Source of the DNA: Microlunatus kandeliicorticis
Lineage (GTDB): Bacteria; Actinomycetota; Actinomycetes; Propionibacteriales; Propionibacteriaceae
NCBI RefSeq assembly: GCF_014137855.1
Contig: NZ_JACGWT010000004.1
Location: forward strand, 480,896-544,895
Direction of reading: 5' to 3'
DNA length: 64,000 nt
Positions within the stretch are counted from its first letter, which is position 1; the number at the start of each line of letters is the position of its first letter. Made by a program: the position numbers and the translations under genes. A model generated the notes under the pieces. It did no database searches and was not told where the DNA came from. It saw only the letters and a list, made by a program, of their open reading frames with translations. Shown here piece after piece: positions 44,901 to 53,253 of this stretch.

Positions 44901-46866
44901 CCTCCGGCCCACCCGGGACGCGGAGACCGAAGTCGTAGACGAAGGCTCGCCGCCCGTCGGTGAACCGCAGCTCGTAGGGCCGCTCGTCGATCACGTCGAC
45001 GCCGAGCAGCGACAGGTGCGGCAGCACCCGCGACAGCGACAGCGACGCCTCCCGGCGGAAGATCTTGAGCCGCAGGTCGGCCTCGTCGTCGGGGTGCTCG
45101 GGGCGGAAGAGCGCGAGCTCCATGATGCTGCCGGCCCGCAGCGAGTTGAGCGCCTCGAGGTCCTTGAGCGCCTGCCGTGGGGTGTAGTCCTCCTTATAGC
45201 CCTCGGGCAGCGCGTCCATCAGCTCGAGCAGCGGACGGCTGGCCGCGCGCCGGCTGCCGCCGGTGCCGGTGAGCCGCTCGGTGGCTTCGGCGACCTGGTC
45301 GGTGAACGCGTCGTCCCAGGTGCGGCAGACCGCCGCCAGCCGCTGCTCCAGGGCCGGCACGTCGAGCTCGCCGATCGGCTCGCCGACCGGCCGCCGGACG
45401 ACGAAGTGCAGCCGGGCCAGCACCGAGTCGCCGGACCGGGCGGTGTAGTCGATCGAGCTGCCGCCCAGCTCGTCGAGCAGCACCCGCTCCATCGCCGTCC
45501 GGGTGTCGGTGGTGTAGCGGTCGCGGGGCAGGAACACCAGGCAGGACACGTAGCGCCCGTGCGGCTCACGACGGCAGAACAGCCGGACCTGGCGGCGTTC
45601 CTTGAGGTGGGCGATCCGCTCCACCGTGTAGGACAGCTCGGCCACCGAGGCCTGGAACAGCTCGTCGCGCGGATAGGTGTTGAGCACGTCCATGATCGCC
45701 TTGCCGCCGTGGCTCTCCGGGTCGTACCCGGAGCGGCGCAGCACCGCGTCGGCCTTGGCGGCGATCACCGGAACCCGGCTCACCGGCTCGTGGTAGGCGG
45801 CCGAGGAGAACAGCCCGAGGAAGCGGTGCTGGCCGACCAGGGCGCCGGTCTCGTCGTAGCAGCCGACGCCGATGTAGTCGAGGTAGGCCGGACGGTGCAC
45901 CCGCGAGCGCTCGTCGGTCTTGGTGATCTCCAGCAGCGGCGGCGCGGTGACGCCGTCGCCGCGGGCGGACTCGTCGACCTCGTGCGGCAGCGCGACGAAG
46001 GTGGTGGCCGCCACCGCGTCGTCCCGGAGCGTGCCGAGCCCGGTGCCGGGGACCGGGGCCATAGTGTCGGGGTGCGCAAGGTCGACCCGGTAACGCCGGT
46101 AGCCCAGGAAGGTGAAGTGGTCCGCGGCCAGCCAGGCCAGCAGGTCCACCGCGGTCCGCACCTGCTCGGCCGGCACCGAGGCCGGCACCCGGCCGAGCCC
46201 GTCGACGACCTCGAGCGCGACCCGGCGCATCGCGTCCCAGTCGTCGACCGCCACCCCGACGGTGCGCAGCACCTCCCGGAAGCCCTCGGCCAGCGCGTCC
46301 TCGGCCCGACGTTCCTCCTCGGGGCTCGAGGCCCCGCCGGCCGGCGGGGTCAGCTCGAGGTGCATCCACGACTCGGGGACCGCGTCGGCGACCGCCCCCG
46401 CCCGGTCGCTGGGCAGGATCTCGATCAGCGTGCCGTCCGGCTCACGACGGACCGGGAACTGCGGGTGGTAGACCTCGTGCAGGCTCCAGCCCTGCCGGAT
46501 CACCTCCATGGTGATCGAGTCGACCAGGAACGGGTGGTCGTCGGTCACGACCTGGGCCACCGTCGCCCCGTCCGCGTCCCAGCCGCGTCCCTCGGCCGCC
46601 GGGTCGAAGACGGCCACCGCGGGCTCGCCGGGCCGGCGGTGCATGGCCATCCGGTAGTGGCTCTCGACGAGCCCGAGCAGGTCCTCGACGCCACGCTCGT
46701 CGATGTCCTCGGCGTCGACGTGGCGGAAGTAGTGCCGGAGGAACCGCTGCACGACCGCCGGGTCCTGTCCGACCTCCCGGGCGATCGCCGCACCCCGGTC
46801 GGCGATGGTGGCCAGCTTGGCCGCCTTGTCCCGCTCCGCCTCGGCCTCCGCCTCGATCACGCCCAC
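41926..46866 (-). CDS. gdh: Large NAD-dependent glutamate dehydrogenase
   Basis: 1646 residues, the 180-kDa class known from Streptomyces clavuligerus and Mycobacterium tuberculosis (Rv2476c). It oxidises glutamate to 2-oxoglutarate and ammonium with NAD. A long N-terminal ACT-containing region (about 1-720) precedes the catalytic core, where [20 protein letters not shown] and [13 protein letters not shown] (plus-strand bases about 44200-44260) hold the catalytic Lys, and [13 protein letters not shown] is part of the NAD-binding fold. A helical C-terminal domain follows. GTG at 46866 is the start; GTG two codons later is possible. The P5C dehydrogenase gene is nearby, matching proline/glutamate catabolism. 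Confidence 0.96.
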   Translation of the reverse strand: [1646 protein letters not shown]

Positions 46867-47046
46867 CGTCGTCCCGTCCGTTCCACGCCTCGGGGACGGC
46901 CCCGTCGCCGTCCCTGCCTCCAGCGTTCCAGGGCGAGGTTAACGCCGGCCGAGCCGTCGGGCCGGCACCCTGAGCCGACCCGGGGCTCACCCCGGCGCGC
47001 GGACCCGTACCGAGCCGCGACGGCCGGGCCCGGCCATGATGGGGTC

Positions 47047-47520
47047 ATGAACATCGAGTCCCGCGTCGAATTCGCCGCCGAACCTGACCAGGTCTTCACC
47101 ATGCTCACCGACCAGGGCTACCTCGAGGAGGTCTGCCGGGCCAGCCACGCGCTCGAGTTCGAGGCCAGCAGCACCGGGAACGACACCACCGCCAGCCGCA
47201 AGCTGCCGGCACCGGACTCGGCCCGCAAGTTCGTCGGCTCGACGCTCACCGTGGTCGAGAAGGTGCACTGGGAGCAGCCGAGCGACGACGGCTCGCGGCG
47301 CGGGGACGTCGACATGACGGTGCCGGGCCAGCCGGTCACCCTCAAGGGCTTCTACCAGCTCTACGCCGGCGGTCGCGGCTCGGTGCTCACCCTGACCGGC
47401 GACCTCAAGGTCAACGTGCCGCTGCTCGGCAAGAAGCTCGAGGAGTCGGCCGCGCCGGCCGTGCTGGCCGGCTTCAAGACCCAGCAGGCCGTCGGCGACG
47501 ACTGGCTCGCCGCGCACTGA
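47047..47520 (+). CDS. DUF2505 family, START-like protein
   Basis: 157 residues. The pattern IESRVEFAAEPDQVFTMLTDQGYLEEVC at the N terminus and the long C-terminal helix (LEESAAPAVLAGFKTQQAVGDDWL) fit the DUF2505 branch of the START/SRPBCC hydrophobic-ligand fold. There are no catalytic residues. It is divergent from the glutamate dehydrogenase and convergent with pruA. Ligand and role unknown. Confidence 0.88.
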   Translation: MNIESRVEFAAEPDQVFTMLTDQGYLEEVCRASHALEFEASSTGNDTTASRKLPAPDSARKFVGSTLTVVEKVHWEQPSDDGSRRGDVDMTVPGQPVTLKGFYQLYAGGRGSVLTLTGDLKVNVPLLGKKLEESAAPAVLAGFKTQQAVGDDWLAAH

Positions 47521-47534
47521 CCACGGGCCGCGGT

Positions 47535-47562
47535 GCCCTGAGCCCTTCGACGGGCTCAGGGC
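47535..47562. terminator. Palindrome acting as bidirectional terminator
   Basis: GCCCTGAGCCC (47535-47545) and GGGCTCAGGGC (47552-47562) form a perfect 11-bp stem with loop TTCGAC, between the convergent DUF2505 and pruA genes. It is the cleanest copy of the palindrome family also found at 33168-33381. No T run; terminator function is inferred from position. Confidence 0.7.
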
Positions 47563-47590
47563 CCCGGGTCGGGGACGCCCGTCGAGGCGC

Positions 47591-49219
47591 TCAGCCCATG
47601 TGCGGGTAGCGATGGTCGGTGGCCGGCACGAAGGTCTCCTTGATCGCCCGCGGGCTGGCCCAGCGGATCAGGTTCCACATCGACCCGGCCTTGTCGTTGG
47701 TGCCCGAGGCCCGGGCCCCGCCGAACGGCTGCTGCCCGACCACCGCCCCGGTGGGCTTGTCGTTGAGGTAGAAGTTCCCGGCGGTGAACCGCAGCCTCTC
47801 GGTGGCCTGGGCCAGCGCGGTGCGGTCCTCCGCGATCACCGCGCCGGTCAGCCCGTACGGCGCCGTGGTGTCGACGGTGTCGAGCACCGCGGCGAAGTCG
47901 GCGTCCTCGTAGACCGCGATGCCGAGGATCGGGCCGAAGAACTCGGTGGTGAAGATCTCGTGGTGCAGGTCGTCGCTGGTGATCAGGGCGGGCCGGACGT
48001 ACCAGCCCTCGCGGTCGTCGGTGGTGCCGCCGGCCAGCACGGTGGCCGCCGAGCCCGTGGCCACCCGGTCGAACAGGTCGCGGTGCTTGCCGAACGCGCG
48101 CTGGTCGATCACCGCCGAGGTGAAGTGCGACAGGTCGCGGACGTCGCCGACGCTGAGCGCCTCGGTCTCGGCGACGAGGTCGTCGCGGACCCGGTCCCAG
48201 ACGCTCCGGGCGACGTAGGCCCGGGAGGCGGCCGAGCACTTCTGCCCGGAGTACTCGAACGCGCCGCGGATCAGCGCGGTGCGCAGGGTGTCGGGGTCGG
48301 CCGAGGGATGGGCGACGACGAAGTCCTTGCCGCCGGTCTCCCCCACGATCCGCGGGTAGCCGCGGTAGACGTCGAGGTGCTCGCCGACCTCGCGCCAGAG
48401 GTGCTTGAAGGTGGCGGTCGAGCCGGTGAAGTGGATCCCGGCCAGCTGCGGATGGGTCAGCGCGACCGAGGAGACCTCGAGACCGTCGCCCGGCAGCAGG
48501 TTGATCACCCCGGCCGGCAGCCCGGCCGCCTCGAACAACCGCAGGGTGAAGTGCGCGGCGAACTGCTGGGTGGGGCTCGGCTTCCACAGCACCGTGTTCC
48601 CCATCAGCGCCGGCGCGCTCGGCAGGTTGCCGGCGATCGCGGTGAAGTTGAACGGGGTGATCGCGTAGACGAAACCCTCGAGCGGGCGGTAGTCGGTCCG
48701 GTTCCACACCCCGGGTGAGCTGATCGGCTGGTGGGTCTGCAGCTCGCGCGCGAAGGCGACGTTGAAGCGCAGGAAGTCGATCAGCTCGCAGGCGGAGTCG
48801 ATCTCGGCCTGCTGGACGGTCTTGCCCTGCCCGAGCATGGTCGCGGCGTTGAGGGTGTCGCGCCACGGTCCGGCCAGCAGGTCGGCGGCGCGCAGGAAGA
48901 TCGCCGCCCGGTCGTCGAAGCTCATCGCGGCCCAGTCGTGCGCGGCCTCGGCGGCCGCCTCGATGGCGTCCTCGGCGTCGGTGGCCGCGGCGTGCGCGGA
49001 GGTGCCGAGCACGTGGTGGTGGTCCGAGGGCATCGTCACCTCGAAGGCCGCACCGCCGGGACGACGCTGCATACCGCCGATGGTCGCGGTCAGCTCGACC
49101 GGGTCCGCGCCCGCCAGCTCGGCCAGTCTGGCCTCGAGCGCGGCCCGCTCGGGGGTGCCCGGGGCGTAGCCGCGGACGGGCTCGTTGTGCGGCAGGGGAA
49201 CGTTGGTGACGGCATCCAC
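47591..49219 (-). CDS. pruA: L-glutamate gamma-semialdehyde (P5C) dehydrogenase
   Basis: Oxidises glutamate semialdehyde (from proline or ornithine) to glutamate with NAD. The 542-residue aldehyde dehydrogenase has the cofactor segment HFTGSTATFKHLW, Glu294 in GETGGKD and the nucleophile Cys328 in YSGQKCSAASR. Length and the N-terminal PHNEPVRGYAPGTPER match the stand-alone class. GTG start. Proline dehydrogenase is not in the window; the glutamate dehydrogenase on the same strand would take glutamate on to 2-oxoglutarate. Confidence 0.96.
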   Translation of the reverse strand: MDAVTNVPLPHNEPVRGYAPGTPERAALEARLAELAGADPVELTATIGGMQRRPGGAAFEVTMPSDHHHVLGTSAHAAATDAEDAIEAAAEAAHDWAAMSFDDRAAIFLRAADLLAGPWRDTLNAATMLGQGKTVQQAEIDSACELIDFLRFNVAFARELQTHQPISSPGVWNRTDYRPLEGFVYAITPFNFTAIAGNLPSAPALMGNTVLWKPSPTQQFAAHFTLRLFEAAGLPAGVINLLPGDGLEVSSVALTHPQLAGIHFTGSTATFKHLWREVGEHLDVYRGYPRIVGETGGKDFVVAHPSADPDTLRTALIRGAFEYSGQKCSAASRAYVARSVWDRVRDDLVAETEALSVGDVRDLSHFTSAVIDQRAFGKHRDLFDRVATGSAATVLAGGTTDDREGWYVRPALITSDDLHHEIFTTEFFGPILGIAVYEDADFAAVLDTVDTTAPYGLTGAVIAEDRTALAQATERLRFTAGNFYLNDKPTGAVVGQQPFGGARASGTNDKAGSMWNLIRWASPRAIKETFVPATDHRYPHMG

Positions 49220-49272
49220 GGCGACGAGGTTAGTCCCCCGCCCGGCGCGTGCCGGCCGGGCGGACCCGGCGC

Positions 49273-50076
49273 TCAGACCGCCTGCTTGGCGCCTTCCTCA
49301 CGCCGCTTCTTGGCCGCCTCGACCGAGGCCCGGAGCGCCGCGACCAGGTCGACGACCTCGGCCTCCTCGGCCTCCTCCTCGGGGGCGGCGACCTCGACAC
49401 CGGTGAGCTTGGACTGGACGACCTCCTCGACCGCCTCGCGGTAGGCGTCGTGGAACTGGCTCGGGTCGAAGTCACCGGCCAGCGCCTCGATGAACGACTG
49501 GGCCATGGTGACCTCGGCGTCGGAGACGGTGACGTCGGCCGGGGGCGCGGCGAACGCGCCGTCGCGGAGCTCGTCGGGCCAGAGCATGGTGTGCATCCGC
49601 AGCACCCCGTCGACCGGGCGGATCAGCGCCAGTGCCTCCCGCGAGCGGAGCGCGACCTTGACCACGGCGCAGCGCCCGGTCTTGATCAGCGCGTCCCGGA
49701 GCAGCACGTACGGCTTGGTGCCCGGCCCCTCGGCCTCCATGAAGTAGGTCTTGGCGAAGTAGGTCGGGTCGACCTCGTCCTCGCCGACGAACTGCACCAC
49801 CTCGACCGACTTGGTGGTGGTCAGCGGGAGCTGGTCGAAGTCCTCCTTCTCGAGGATGACCATCCGGCCGTCGGGAAGCTCGTAGCCCTTGGCGATCTCG
49901 CCGTAGGGCACTTCCTCACCGCACTTCTCACAGACCCGCTTGTACTTGATCCGTCCCCCGTCCTTGGGGTGGACCTGACGGAAGCTGACGTCCTTCTCCT
50001 CGGTCGCCGAGTAGAGCTTGACCGGGATCGTGACCAGGCCGAAGGAGATCGCACCCTTCCAGATGGAGCGTGGCAT
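49273..50076 (-). CDS. ku: DNA end-binding protein Ku
   Basis: Homodimeric Ku for non-homologous end joining; threads onto broken DNA ends and recruits LigD. The 267-residue protein starts with the diagnostic PRSIWKGAISFGLVTIPVKLYSA and contains the minimal beta-barrel ring core, with a Cys pair CEKCGEEV near residue 50. The C-terminal tail (225-267) is acidic then basic (AAKKRREEGAKQAV) and resembles the LigD-interacting/DNA-threading extension. No ligD is in the window. Confidence 0.96.
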   Translation of the reverse strand: MPRSIWKGAISFGLVTIPVKLYSATEEKDVSFRQVHPKDGGRIKYKRVCEKCGEEVPYGEIAKGYELPDGRMVILEKEDFDQLPLTTTKSVEVVQFVGEDEVDPTYFAKTYFMEAEGPGTKPYVLLRDALIKTGRCAVVKVALRSREALALIRPVDGVLRMHTMLWPDELRDGAFAAPPADVTVSDAEVTMAQSFIEALAGDFDPSQFHDAYREAVEEVVQSKLTGVEVAAPEEEAEEAEVVDLVAALRASVEAAKKRREEGAKQAV

Positions 50077-50166
50077 GCGTCCATCCTGTCACCCGGCCCC
50101 GACAGCCGGGGCGGTTCGCGGGCGGAGATCAGGCCCGCCGGACCGACGCGGCCCGGCCGGTGCGGG

Positions 50167-50652
50167 TCACCAGCGTTCGTCGGGGACGTGCCAGAGCAGG
50201 TCGTGCTGCTCGAGCAGCTGCTCGACCTCCGGGCGGTCGACCGCGTCCTCGAGCGCGGTTCCCGCCAGCGCGGCGGCCGCCGCGATGACCGCCGGGCGGG
50301 CCGTCGGGTCGGGCTCGGGTCCGTCGGAGAAGACCGCGGCGACGACGCTCCACCCGAGGCCGTCCGCCCGCACCTCACCGAGGTCGCTGTGCTCGTCGGT
50401 GACCGAACCGTCGGCCACCTCGGCGGCGAGCACCACCCGGTCGCCGTCCGGCCAGACGCCGGCGAGCAGCCCGGCGGTCATCGCGTAGGCCTGCGCGGTG
50501 TAGGCGGCCTCGTCCTCGTCCTTCGGGCCGAGCCCGTGCGCCCGGACCAGCGACGCGGTCGCGGCGAACCCACGGACCCCGTCGCGGGCGCCGGCCGGTC
50601 CGGCGTCCCGGAGCCGTTCGGCGTCGGCGCGCGCGAGCGGGACGAAGATCAT
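50167..50652 (-). CDS. DUF6912 family protein
   Basis: 161 residues, ATG at 50652 sharing one base with the TGA of the upstream acyltransferase gene (TGATG), so it is translationally coupled. The start MIFVPLARADAERLRDAG and the pattern DEDEAAYTAQAYAMTAGLLAG...VLAAEV match an actinobacterial family annotated DUF6912, with no known function. No signal peptide or membrane segment. Confidence 0.78.
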   Translation of the reverse strand: MIFVPLARADAERLRDAGPAGARDGVRGFAATASLVRAHGLGPKDEDEAAYTAQAYAMTAGLLAGVWPDGDRVVLAAEVADGSVTDEHSDLGEVRADGLGWSVVAAVFSDGPEPDPTARPAVIAAAAALAGTALEDAVDRPEVEQLLEQHDLLWHVPDERW

Positions 50653-52538
50653 CACCGGCCGTCCTCCTCGGGTCTCGTCGTCCTCGTCGCCGCGCCCGCC
50701 TTCTTCGCGGCTCTCGCGGTCGTCGTCTTCTTCGCGGTCGTCCTGCTCTCGGTCGACGTCGTCGTCCTCTTCGCCGTCTTCTTCGCCGTGCCCGTCTTCG
50801 CCGTGCCCGTCTTCGCCGTGCCCGCCTTGGTGGCGCCCGAGGCGGTCGCCTTCTTCGTCGCCGCCGCCTTCCGGGCCGTGGCCTGCCTCGCCGCGGCGCG
50901 GCGCGGGGTCGGTAATTCCCCGCCCGCGGTCGGGGTCGGCGCGTCGCGTCGGCCGGACGGAGGTCGTGGTGCCAGTGCCCGCTTGACCGCGGCCCGCTTC
51001 ACCGCCGCCCGCTCGGCGGCGGCCCGTCGGGCGGCAGCCTTGCGGGCGGCCGCCCGACGCGCCTCCGGCGACGCCTTGCGGGTCGGCTGCCGGGTCGCCG
51101 AGGCCCGGGCCGTGGTGTCGACCAGCTCCTCGAGCGCGTCGCCGAGGCACTGGGCCAGCACGTCGAGGTCGCGGATCGCGTCCCGGTCGGCGTTGAGGCC
51201 GAGGAACACGCGACCGTCGTAGGAGGTGACGCCGACGGCCAGCAGGTGGTTCGGCTCGAGCGGCACCACCGGGTAGCTGGCCACCATCCGCGACCCGGCG
51301 GCGAACAACGGCAGCTGCGGGCCCGGGGCGTTGGTGATAAGCAGGTCGTGCTGGCGGCGGGCCAGTCCGCCCGCGGCCCGGACCCCGAGAGCGTGCAGGG
51401 TGGTGGGCGCGAAGCCGGCCAGGTCGGAGATGCTCCGTGCCCCGACCGCGCGACCGGTGTCCTTGTGCGCCTGGGTGCCGTAGCCCACCTGGTGCAGCCG
51501 CATCAGCGGGTTCGGCTCGCCGATCGGCAGGCTCATCAGCGTCGGGGCCACCCGGCTGCCCAGCGGACTCGGCTCGCCGTCGTCGTCGGTCACCGACATC
51601 GGCACCAGCGCGGTCAGCCGCTTGGTCGACGGCACGGCCTCACCGCGGGTCAGCAGCCAGGCCCGCAACCCGCCGGCGATCACCGCGAGCACCACGTCGT
51701 TGATCGTGTGCTGGTGCTCGGCCCGGACGGCGCGGAAGTCGGCCAGGTCGGCCGACACGGTGGCGAACCGGCGCTGCTCGGAGACCGGCCCGGTCAGCGG
51801 TCCCTCCGTCGGGCGCCGGCTGCGGAGCAGCGACCCCGGCGTCACCGGGGCGAACGCGGTGGCCAGCCCACCGACCACCTCGCCGACCGCCCCACCGACG
51901 GCCCCGGCCACCCCGAGAGCGGTGGACACCGTCTGCTGGGCGTGCGCGAGCGCCTGCTCCGGGTCGGCGATCGCCTCCCGGACCGCCCCGGCCACCAGCT
52001 CGACCGCGGTCGGCGCGGGCGCCGGGTGCCAGCCCGGCGTCCAGTCGGCGGCGTCGTCGGGCTCGGGTTCGGCGTCGAGCAGCACCTGGCCGATGTCGAC
52101 GGTCTCGATCCCGTCGACCAGGCACTGGTGGGTCTTGGTCAGCAGCGCGAACCGGTTGTCGGCGAGCCCCTCGACCAGGTACATCTCCCACAGCGGACGC
52201 GACCGGTCGAGCCGCCGGGCCATCACCCGGCCGACGAACTGGAGCAGCTGCTCGCGGGTCCCCGGGCGCGGCAGCGCCGAACGGCGGACGTGGAAGGTGA
52301 GGTCGAAGTCCTCGTCGTCGGCCCACACCGGGCCGGCCAGCCGCGCGGGCACCGAACGGATCCGCTGCCGGTAGCGCGGGACGTAGCGGACCCGGTCGCG
52401 GATCAGCGAGATCAACCGCTCGTAGTCGAAGCCCGCGGGGCCGGCGTCGAAGATGTCGACGGTGCCGATCTGCGCCGGGGTGTGCGCGGTGTCCCGGGCC
52501 AGCGTCGACACCTCGAGGGGGGTCAGACGGGTGGGCAC
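50652..52538 (-). CDS. WS/DGAT-like acyltransferase with histone-H1-like C-terminal tail
   Basis: 628 residues. Residues 1-475 match the wax ester synthase/diacylglycerol acyltransferase family, which makes storage lipids from acyl-CoA: PTRLTPLEVSTL at the start, PLWEMYLVEGL, NDVVLAVIAGGLR and TNAPGPQLPLFAAGS. The catalytic HHxxxDG reads HQCLVDG (137-143): the second His, normally the base, is Gln. The last 150 residues are a low-complexity Lys/Ala/Thr/Arg tail (for example TAKTGTAKTGTAKK) like bacterial histone H1. GTG start. The enzyme may therefore be altered in activity or inactive, and the tail may bind DNA, RNA or acidic membrane. Confidence 0.88.
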   Translation of the reverse strand: MPTRLTPLEVSTLARDTAHTPAQIGTVDIFDAGPAGFDYERLISLIRDRVRYVPRYRQRIRSVPARLAGPVWADDEDFDLTFHVRRSALPRPGTREQLLQFVGRVMARRLDRSRPLWEMYLVEGLADNRFALLTKTHQCLVDGIETVDIGQVLLDAEPEPDDAADWTPGWHPAPAPTAVELVAGAVREAIADPEQALAHAQQTVSTALGVAGAVGGAVGEVVGGLATAFAPVTPGSLLRSRRPTEGPLTGPVSEQRRFATVSADLADFRAVRAEHQHTINDVVLAVIAGGLRAWLLTRGEAVPSTKRLTALVPMSVTDDDGEPSPLGSRVAPTLMSLPIGEPNPLMRLHQVGYGTQAHKDTGRAVGARSISDLAGFAPTTLHALGVRAAGGLARRQHDLLITNAPGPQLPLFAAGSRMVASYPVVPLEPNHLLAVGVTSYDGRVFLGLNADRDAIRDLDVLAQCLGDALEELVDTTARASATRQPTRKASPEARRAAARKAAARRAAAERAAVKRAAVKRALAPRPPSGRRDAPTPTAGGELPTPRRAAARQATARKAAATKKATASGATKAGTAKTGTAKTGTAKKTAKRTTTSTESRTTAKKTTTARAAKKAGAATRTTRPEEDGR

Positions 52539-52739
52539 GGCAGTCAGGCTACTCGGGAACCCGGGCCGTCGGCCGATCGTGGCTCGAGGGAGGGGCCGGC
52601 CCCGAGTGACATGCTGGACCCCGCGCGACGCGGCGCGACCACCGGCTCCCCCGGCCTGCTCCCGGCGCACGCCCCCGTCCGCCGGGCAGCCGCGGGCCCT
52701 GACGAACGCTCCGACCGGACCACCGACGAGAGGACCTCC

Positions 52740-53210
52740 ATGCCGACGACCACCCGCCGCAGCACCAGGGCCACCGGGCTCGCCGGACTGCTGGTGGCCG
52801 GACTCGCCGTGTGCGCCGTGATCACCGGCTGCACCCCGGCGCCGACGTCGGACGACGGCTCCGGCAGCGCGTCCGGCAGCGCGGCGCCGGCCGGCTCCCC
52901 GAGCGCGTCGAGCGGCAGCACCCCGTCGGCGAGCAGCTCGGCGAGCGCCCCGGTGGTGATCACCATCAAGCTCGTCGACGGCACGGTCAGCCCGAACGGG
53001 TCCAAGATCGACGTCCGGCGCGGTCAGACCGTGCGGCTGGACATCACCAGCGACCACGACGACGAGGTGCACGTGCACGGCTTCGACATCGAGATCCCGG
53101 TGACCGCGAACACCCCGGTGACCAAGGAGTTCGTCGCCGACCAGCCCGGCAGCGTGGAGATCGAGTCGCACGAGCCGGAGAAGATCATCGCGATCATGAA
53201 CGTGCGCTGA
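52740..53210 (+). CDS. Cupredoxin-like lipoprotein
   Basis: 156 residues. A signal peptide with lipobox VITGC (Cys31) predicts a lipid-anchored extracellular protein; a Ser/Ala/Gly linker (about 32-68) leads to a beta-sandwich domain (70-156) of the Cupredoxin_1 type (KLVDGTVSP, RRGQTVRLDITSDHDDEVHVHGFDI, ESHEPEKIIAIMNV). No Cys ligand exists in the domain, but His, Met and acidic residues could bind a metal. The adjacent membrane protein starts 44 bases after its stop. The pair is probably functional together, perhaps in copper or metal handling; this is inference. Confidence 0.82.
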   Translation: MPTTTRRSTRATGLAGLLVAGLAVCAVITGCTPAPTSDDGSGSASGSAAPAGSPSASSGSTPSASSSASAPVVITIKLVDGTVSPNGSKIDVRRGQTVRLDITSDHDDEVHVHGFDIEIPVTANTPVTKEFVADQPGSVEIESHEPEKIIAIMNVR

Positions 53211-53253
53211 ACCCTGCGCTCCCGCCCGTCGTGGAACCTGTCGTGAGCTCCTC

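Noticed and set aside
42130..47520. 1796-codon plus-strand open frame opposite the glutamate dehydrogenase
   Set aside because: Antisense shadow of a high-GC gene with biased composition; only the final 157 codons (DUF2505) are a real gene with its own start.
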